From Alligator mississippiensis (lineage: Eukaryota > Chordata > Crocodylia > Alligatoridae): a stretch of 64,000 nucleotides of DNA. Every line of letters begins with the position of its first letter. Position 1 is the stretch's first letter. Below are positions 57,838 to 64,000 of this stretch, one piece after another. The DNA lies in contig NC_081836.1 in assembly GCF_030867095.1 (NCBI RefSeq), positions 30,516,338 to 30,580,337 on the forward strand, read 5' to 3'. A program made the position numbers and the translations under genes. The notes below the pieces were generated by a model that was given only the letters and a program-made list of their open reading frames with translations, was not told the DNA's origin and made no database searches.

Positions 57838-58450
57838 GGAAGGGAGAGGCTACTGGGGCTCAGTCCCCCCCTGCAGTGCAGTATAGCTGCAGCAGAGTGG
57901 GAGGGGTGCACACACTCAATATACTTTCTTTGTGACTGGGCTGGGGGGGACAGATTCAGACCCTCACAGTGCAGGAGGGAGTGGGGCAGGGGTGAATCAT
58001 TCACCCCTGCCCCACTCCCTCCTGCACTGTGGGGATTGTCCCATGACCTGGCCTGGCTGGGGTCCCATTCACCGTGAATGGGGCCCTGGCTGGGCTGTGT
58101 TGGGTTGTGGGACAATTGGAGCCTAGTGGTTCATCTAGGGGATGGTGAGGGGGACTCCCGCTGCTGTGTGCACTGTGGGGGAGCCACAGGGGGGGGGGGG
58201 GATATGCCCCCCCCAATATGTGCACAGTGCGAGGGTGGGCTGAAAGCGGGACGAGTCCAACGCCATGTGCGTCCCGCTGTTGGCAGGCTGGCCTTGCCCT
58301 GTGTGCAGATCTGGGAACATCCTCCCCCTCCCCCAAGCCCTCCTGGGGTGCATGCAGCAGTGGGAGCCACCAGCCTCTCCCCGTGTTAGGCAACCCCCTG
58401 ACAAGCTGCTCGCAGCTCTGTCCCACACCAGGCCCTGGCTGTGCAGAGCC
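57838..58450. mobile_element. GC-rich fold-back element FB1
   Basis: A non-coding GC-rich block related to FB2 (59743-60213) and FB3 (63220-63670). Shared parts are gcaggagggagtggggca near the left, a run of G followed by atatgccccccccaatatgtgca near 58189-58225, and a right part with ccctggctgtgcagagcc and ttcctccctcactc. The left arm contains a perfect palindrome (57965-58031). Outer termini and target duplication are not defined. Overlapping open frames of 100-170 codons are compositional artefacts. Confidence 0.6.
57965..58031. repeat. Perfect 33-bp palindrome, 1-base centre
   Basis: Arms 57965-57997 and 57999-58031 are exact reverse complements around a single c at 57998. Allowing one G-T wobble they extend to 36 bp. 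The arm begins cacagtgcaggagggagtgg. Confidence 0.95.
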
Positions 58451-58891
58451 TGCCCCTGCTCCAGTCATAGCTCCGCTTCCTCCCTCACTCTGCCTTTCCA
58501 TAACCTGCACCTGTTATCTTCACCTTACATACTCCACAGAAAACACACAAGACTGCTCTTGTCCTCTCTCCACAGAAGACTGTAACTATTCCCAAGGACC
58601 TTAGAGTCAAAGGACCCTGTTCATTCATTCACACAGTCTATCCAGCAGAGAGATTACTTTCTTTGCTCTCTAGCTTCATGTTGCAAACACAACAGGAACT
58701 TCTTACTTAATCCCAAGCGGACCACAGCATGTAACCATGTCCACTACTCTGTCTGACCCAGACAGACAAAGTCTCCCAGTCAGCAGTAACAGACAACAAG
58801 TCTCAGCTAACCCCTCTAGAAAAGGGTCACTGCATCAACAAATTCCCCGATCAGTCAGGTTACTGTCCTGGTCTTGGCGGAGTTGCCAGTT
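58451..58891 (-). other. Possible retroviral leader region or unassigned
   Basis: Read on the minus strand directly after the LTR-like block at 58892-59741 comes tggcaactccgccaagac, which fits a primer-binding-site position (TGG two bases after a CA end). The complementary tRNA is not identified. No gag frame is seen. If the LTR call is wrong this is simply unassigned. Confidence 0.3.
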
Positions 58892-59741
58892 GTTGACACT
58901 GGATTTGGACCCAGCACCTATACCTTTGTTCCGGGCGAGAGCAACACTCAAACTGACCACAACACCTGCAAGTTGATAATAAGCAAAGTTATTGATACAG
59001 GGTAAGAACAAAAAAGCAACAATACAAACAATCAAGCAGTTCTATATCTACCAGTCCTAGGACTGTCATCAGAGTCAAATTACATCTGGTCAGGATGCAG
59101 GCTCCACACTGAGGCTCTCTCTCTTAGGTGTTAGCAGTCTGGATGCCGAGGCCCACAGCCCCCCTCCAGTGGGGTGCTTGATGGGCTGCTGGTATGTTTG
59201 CAGTCCATGGTGGCCTTGGGGACCCTTTCCGGGGGATGGGGACCCCTCTCGGGGAGGAGAAGGAGGAGGGACAGGGAGGGAACTTTTGTAATCTCAAGTC
59301 TTTGCTTTTGTATTCTCCTTCCTCCTTGAAGACTCCTGATGACTCTTCATCCGTGGCTATTTCTGGTGGGTTGTCTCTCTGTGGTCACACGTCCACCTAG
59401 CTTTCTGGGCCTTCTCCTAATTTGGTCTGTTCCTCCAAAACCAGGATTTAGGCCTCCCTGCTCTTTGAGGCCTTGTTGCTGGTTTCGCTTATCTTGTGCT
59501 ATGGGACAGTATGGTACATATTTTTTTGGTTCCCAGGCTGTGTCCTTCCATTGTCCTTGTTGTGCTAGACAGCCCATCTGCTTTCAGGGCCATGAGAAGC
59601 TGTGGTGTGTCTCCCAAGCTCTCTAGAAATCAATTTAACTCCCGCTGCCCATCTTGACCCCTTATAAGGCATATATCTATACCTATAAGCCAATTCCCAA
59701 AAACCAGGCCTTTAAATACCGTTTCTAAGCCTTCAACCACC
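58892..59741 (-). mobile_element. LTR-like block (endogenous retrovirus type)
   Basis: Read on the minus strand: a possible start tggttgaaggcttagaaac near 59741, an attggcttatagg and ccttataagg promoter-like pair near 59665-59700, an aataac-type tail near 58980, and an end tccagtgtcaaca at 58892. No target duplication is found, as expected if internal sequence remains on one side (58451-58891). The right boundary abuts the fold-back element FB2. No viral coding sequence is recognised. Confidence 0.45.
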
Positions 59742-59742
59742 A

Positions 59743-60213
59743 TGGGGCAGGGGGCAGATTGAGGCCCCAGTGGTGCAGGAGGGAGCGGGGCACAGGCAGG
59801 AGCAGGGGCTGGTGTGAGTGGGGACCCAGCCAGGCCAGGTGGTGAGACAAGTGGAGGCCTGGGGGGCATGTGCCCCCCCAATCTGTGTGTGGGGCGGAGG
59901 TGGCTGCTGCTGCACACTGTGCTTTGCTCCCTGTTGCAGCTGCCCTGAGAGTGGCTGATGCCACATTCCCCCTGCCCACCCAGTGGTGGGACGCAAGTGG
60001 CATCGCACAGCTCTTGGGGCAGCGAGACTCAAAGTGCAGCATGCAGCAGCAGCCACCTCTGCCCCGCGCACAGATCGGGGGGCACGTGCCCCCTGGGCCT
60101 CCGCTTGTCCCACCACCTGGCCTGGCCAGGGCCCCACTCACCCCAGCCCCTGCTCCTTCCTGTATCCGGCTCCCTCCCTCACTGCTAGGGCCTTGGTCTG
60201 CCCCCTCCACAGC
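59743..60213. mobile_element. GC-rich fold-back element FB2, arms about 235 bp
   Basis: The left and right halves are reverse complements with scattered mismatches around about 59978. Matching pairs include ggggggcatgtgccccccc (59861-59879) with ggggggcacgtgcccccc (60077-60093); ggcggaggtggctgctgctg with cagcagcagccacctctgcc; gccaggccaggtggtgagac with its reverse near 60105; and gcaggagggagcgg with its reverse near 60170. The centre is cccagtggtggga. No coding capacity; overlapping long frames on both strands are artefacts of GC content. Confidence 0.78.
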
Positions 60214-60494
60214 CCTTTCCCTTCCCCCCACCCCTTCCCCCACAATACTTACCTTGGGGGGGGCGGGGTGCGTGAATGTGCTCAGCCCTCCTAAATAATT
60301 TTTTCTCCCTCTGCTTATGAGGAGGGGTGGCACGGGAGGAAGCTCAAAGGTGCTGTTTGTGTTTACCTCTCCTGCCTATTTTCTTTCATCAGCTAGGGCA
60401 CAATACTTTTATGTACCCCTGCACCTACAGAAGTGAACAACATTTAATGGCAGTGGTTTTTCCACACAGAGCTCATTATAAGAGTCCTGGGTTC
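60214..60494. other. Unassigned sequence
   Basis: Nothing is recognised. Confidence 0.4.
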
Positions 60495-61260
60495 TAGGGC
60501 TGTGCAAAGCTTTGGATCATGATTTGGATTTGGAGATGATTCGGATGATTCAGAGGCCAAATCTATGAATTGGAATTGAACTGCAGGAAACTTTAGGCTT
60601 TCCAAATTGATTCGGAGCTTCCAAATCAATTTGGAAAAGATTTGGAGATTTGGCCATAGGGTATAATGGGGAATCAATGAAATATCTATAACATTGTTGT
60701 CTTTTGGCTGATTCAGATGAAATTTGTGGGAATGGTAGCCTCCACAAGGAGCATGATGCATGCCCAGTTTCAAGGTGATAGGAGTAGGGGTTTCTGAGAA
60801 ACTGTACCCCAAAGTTCTGAAAGCAAAACTCATGTCACTTGTGTGTGCTAAGCCACAGTGGGGTGAAAACTGCAGGGATGGTAGCCCCTGGTGAGGCCAC
60901 AAAGTATGCCATGTTTCAAGGAGATAGGTACAGGGGTTTGGGGGAAACTGCACCCCAAATTCTTGAAAGTAAAACTCATGTCACATATGTGTGTTAAACC
61001 ACAGTGGGGTGAAAGCTCCAGGGATGGTAGCCCCTGGTGAGGCCACAAAGTCTGTCAAGTTTCAAGGAGATAGGAGCAGGGGTTTGGGGGAAACTATACC
61101 TCAAGCTGCGGACAAGCAAAACTCATGACATGGGTGACACTGTGTTAAGGTGCAGCAGGGTGAAAGCTGCAGACTTGCTAGCCCCTGCTGCGGCCATAAA
61201 GGCTACCAGCTGTCAAGGAGATAGGTGCAGGGGTTCTGGCTGCAAAGAAGGGAGAGTTTG
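60495..61260 (+). mobile_element. hAT-like element with four internal tandem units
   Basis: It starts tagggctgtgcaaagctttgg, the same end type as 44164, followed by gattcgg/gatttgg-rich sequence. The rest is a tandem array (60716-61260). The matching right end is not found, so the true extent is open. Another tagggctgtgtgaatcc lies alone at 61588. Confidence 0.6.
60716..61260 (+). repeat. Tandem array, period about 146-151 bp, 3.7 units
   Basis: Units start at about 60716, 60861, 61007 and 61158 (gggtgaaaactgcaggg in the second). Each holds gatggtagcccctgg, caaggagatagg, caggggtttggggg and aaaactcatgtcac. Units 2 and 3 are the most alike. Unit 4 is cut off after caggggttctggc. Confidence 0.85.
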
Positions 61261-63219
61261 ATCCTCCAGTCATCAGTCAACAGTGATTCTTAGCATTAGA
61301 GAACTTGACCTTTAGATGAGTGTACTTTGCGGAGAGGGGTTAGTTCAGCCTTGGATGAAGACAGAACTTGCATTTTCCGGTAGTGACTCCCACAATGCAG
61401 AAAGCTCCCTAAGACAGTCCTGCTTGGCCTGTTTAGAAGTAGATGGCCTTGGTTAATGAGAGAGAAAACTCAGTAATACTCAGGGCTTAAGCAAAAGAGA
61501 TGAGAGCTGCCCTCTTCCCACCCTTTCCCCACCCATCTCCTGCACCTGTTGGTATAAAGGAAAGGCATGGTGAGTCTCTTTAACACATAGGGCTGTGTGA
61601 ATCCAATCCTGCAGAGAGCTTACCCCAGATTTGTAGCTAATTATGTCCTCCATATGGTTCACCCTGCCCAAGATGATACACCATCCATGCCCCTACACAG
61701 TCTGCCCAGTATTGAGCTGTTCTTAAATATGAGCAGTATCCTCCATGCAGCCCACTCTACATCCCATCAATATGTGATCCTCTAGGAAGCTCAAATCCTG
61801 TTTGTGTCACTATCTGCTAAACAGCAGACATGTGGGTAATTTGGGGTCTGATCCTACATCTACTGAAGTCAGCGTCTTAACAAAATGTTCATCAAATTTT
61901 TTAACCAGCTTTATACGTGGCAAGACTTCAGCTGAACCCTTACAAGATGTTGCCAGAGATGGGCATTGAATAAGGTCCTTTTAAGTCCTCCTTGGCCAGA
62001 ATGGATTGAAGAGTTTCATGCTTATAATTAAGAGCTGGATTTGATCCAAAGTATAACCATTATGTATTCACTGATGTGTTTTCAAGGCAGCCTCCTGTAG
62101 GTGTATTAGCAGATCCTGTGACTGTGTCTGCACCTTTGGTTCAGTGAATTATGTGTGGGCTCTGTATGTGCTTTCTCACTGGCGAGGGGGTTGCCACAAT
62201 GCTAGAAGGCTACATGGAGCTGAGGGTAAGGCTGGGCTCGATGGGATTCTAAGAATCTTGCAGAAACACTAATGGAGGACCAGGACCTCTGTGTAGGTGA
62301 GTAACAAGTAAAAAGAATAAAGAAATGAAAATAATGAGCTGGAATGCAACCACAACTTCAAAGAGCAATAAGAAACCCACTCAATGTGGGATTGATTTTG
62401 AGAGTTTTATCTTAACATTATTTTTTTCTCCTCTTAGAAAGCTGCTTCTCCTCCCCTCCATCTTTTCCTTATATGGTACACATTTTGCGCTTTGGATGTA
62501 GCTCCATTTAGTTTCCTTTTGTTGTTCTTCTATTTTCCCCAGTCAATTTACTACCCTCCAGGGTACATGGATAGCTTAACCCAGAGGGCAGACAGTATTT
62601 GTGGACTGGTGGAGTAGCACAGATCTTAGCTTTCAATTCTGTGGTCTGGTAGAAGCAACCTGCTTCTCTTAATAAGTTTATAACCAGTGAAATCTTAGGA
62701 CTGAAGGGATTTAGGAACAGAGAGATTTATAATCCTGTTAACCTATGCTATGTCTGGTTCATTGGCTGAATGGGAGCTGAATGATTTAAACTTTTTTATT
62801 TTTCCTTTTCTTAATAATATTGAATTACACCTTGTTATAGGGTGCTCTGTCCCTTTAAGGAGGAACAGTTAGTCCTCTTAAGAAAGCCCAGCTGTGGGGC
62901 ATTTGGGTAATGAAGGAGTGTCTCACTGGGGCCTTTAAAAGCTCCCAGGAGAAAAAGTGAGAGAAGGAAACAAATTGTAAGGGGAGCAGCTAGCAGGGGC
63001 CAGGCAGCTGGCTAGGGCTATAGCAGAAAGGAGCTCCCTTCCTGGTTTCCAGGAGAAGATGGAGGGTTTTTGTTTTGTTTCTTTGTTTATTTAAAAACTG
63101 AACTTTGCAGGCAGGGGCTGGGGCTGGGGATGCTGCCCAACAAGACTGGTGCCTAGTGGCTGGGGCCAGAACAGGAATGAGCAGCCCTAGGACTGGCCAA
63201 AGATAAGGATGGAGCCACG
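61261..63219. other. Mostly unassigned sequence, 2 kb
   Basis: A lone hAT-type end lies at 61588. The part at 62830-63130 has ctgtccctttaaggagg and gcctttaaaagctccc, which looks like an LTR or promoter, but I cannot define ends. Confidence 0.35.
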
Positions 63220-63670
63220 GGCAGCTCATTCAGGGGGCAGTGGGGGTGGCTGGCTCCCTGCTGATTCCCCACTCCTAGGGCAGGGAGAATGGGGGGCACA
63301 TGCCCCCAGTTTTGTGCATGAGGTAGAGGCAGATGCAGGCTGCCCACTGTGGGCTCAGGTCTCCTCGCCCTGCTGCCTTCCCACAGGAGACCTGCACTGG
63401 TTGTGTCACCATGGCAATGCATCCCCTGCCTGCCCAGCAGCAGTGGTGGCAGCAATGCAAAGTTGTGCCTCCTACTGCTGCCAGGTGGGTAGGAGGCACC
63501 TTGTTATGATGGTGCATCCAGCATGAAGCTCCTGGAGGGAGAGCAGCAGGGCAGGAAACCCGAAGCCCTGCAGTGGGCAGCCCACATCCTCCCTTGCCCT
63601 CCATAGGCTTTGCTCAGTTCTGCTCCCGCTGTGCCACCAGAGGGGGGCAGGCAGGGGAGCATGTGGCCCA
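63220..63670. mobile_element. GC-rich fold-back element FB3
   Basis: Related to FB2 by the ggggggcacatgcccccag signature (63291-63309) and gaggtagaggcagatgc. The inner arms pair: ggctgcccactgtgggc (about 63338) with gcagtgggcagccc (about 63570), and cctcgccctgctgccttccc with gggagagcagcagggcagg. The centre lies near 63450 (cccagcagcagtggtgg). Less symmetrical than FB2. No target duplication is defined. Confidence 0.6.
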
Positions 63671-63968
63671 CCTTTCCATTTTGAAAAATTGGTCACCCAA
63701 AATTCCAGGCTGATTGGGCAATTGAGATGTTTTAAGTGTGACAGTTCAGAAAGGTAGTATGACCAAAAGGTGACAATGAGAGGGCTTCTGCTTGAGTGTC
63801 TTGGCATCAGTGAAGTGTGGGAAACCCATGCTGAGGCCTTGGCACACTGAAAGCTGTGTAATGAATGGAAGAATCCTAACACCCACCCATTTGAGCAGCA
63901 CTTTCCTCCACAGGAGGTCTCACTGGAGAGTGAGACCTGGAGGTCTCTTTTGCCATGAGTACCTGTCA
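63671..63968. other. Unassigned sequence
   Basis: Nothing is recognised. Confidence 0.4.
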
Positions 63969-64000
63969 GAATCATAGAAATCATAGAAAGTTAGGAGGTC
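63969..64000 (-). mobile_element. CR1 3' tail, cut by the window end
   Basis: gaatcatagaaatcatagaa followed by agttaggaggtc is the start of a reversed CR1 tail. The body would lie beyond 64000. Confidence 0.7.

Noticed and set aside
59725..60333. 202-codon minus-strand frame with several overlapping frames
   Set aside because: It lies across the fold-back element FB2; the apparent protein repeats mirror the inverted DNA repeat.
60716..61260. CRISPR-like array
   Set aside because: The units are about 146 bp and contiguous, with no short repeat and unique spacer pattern; the context is a vertebrate transposon.
62830..63130. LTR or promoter with tttaaaag box
   Set aside because: Suggestive wording only; no ends, duplication or second copy in the window.

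Overview
This window looks like non-coding genomic DNA from a sauropsid vertebrate, most likely a crocodilian or a turtle. The main reason is the abundance of CR1 LINE fragments, 5'-truncated and ending in the characteristic 3' tail (tcatagattcatag / ttagggtcggaagggacc). They sit beside old MIR-type SINE pieces, many short hAT-like DNA transposons with 8-bp target duplications, and LTRs of endogenous retrovirus type. The species call is an inference. I recognise no host protein-coding exon, tRNA, rRNA or other host RNA gene. Every long open frame is explained by a reverse transcriptase or by GC-rich repeat DNA.

Layout. 1-3 kb: a hAT-like MITE (782-1047) and a TIR transposon ('TIR-A') inserted in a MIR. 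3-5.2 kb: CR1 copy A. 8-10.4 kb: two short CR1 pieces. 10.8-12.7 kb: a second TIR-A copy split by a 1.05-kb solo LTR. 15.6-18 kb: a third, expanded TIR-A copy carrying a nested Tigger/pogo element. 18.7-19.5 kb: an LTR-like block. 20.3 kb: a hAT MITE with a perfect target duplication. 23-28.1 kb: two related CR1 copies (D and F) tail to tail, with two hAT MITEs between them. 30.3-32.6 kb: CR1 copy E with a 711-codon open frame. 33-40 kb: mostly unrecognised, with a MIR, a MITE and an old CR1. 40-47 kb: CR1 copy G, two CR1 tails and an 831-bp fold-back hAT element. 51.6-55.7 kb: an old RTE-like LINE interrupted by CR1 copy H. 56.4-63.7 kb: a dense cluster of GC-rich fold-back elements, an LTR with possible leader, and a tandem repeat inside a hAT-like element.

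No genes here form a pathway. The biology is the insertion history. Nesting gives relative ages: MIR before TIR-A, TIR-A before the solo LTR and the Tigger element, and RTE-like LINE before CR1 copy H. The least decayed LINEs by frame integrity are copies D and E. The features I rate most worth checking are the GC-rich fold-back family at 57.8-63.7 kb, the perfect 33-bp palindrome within it, the open CR1 frames, and the nested TIR-A copies. All family names come from reading the sequence by eye; no database search was run.
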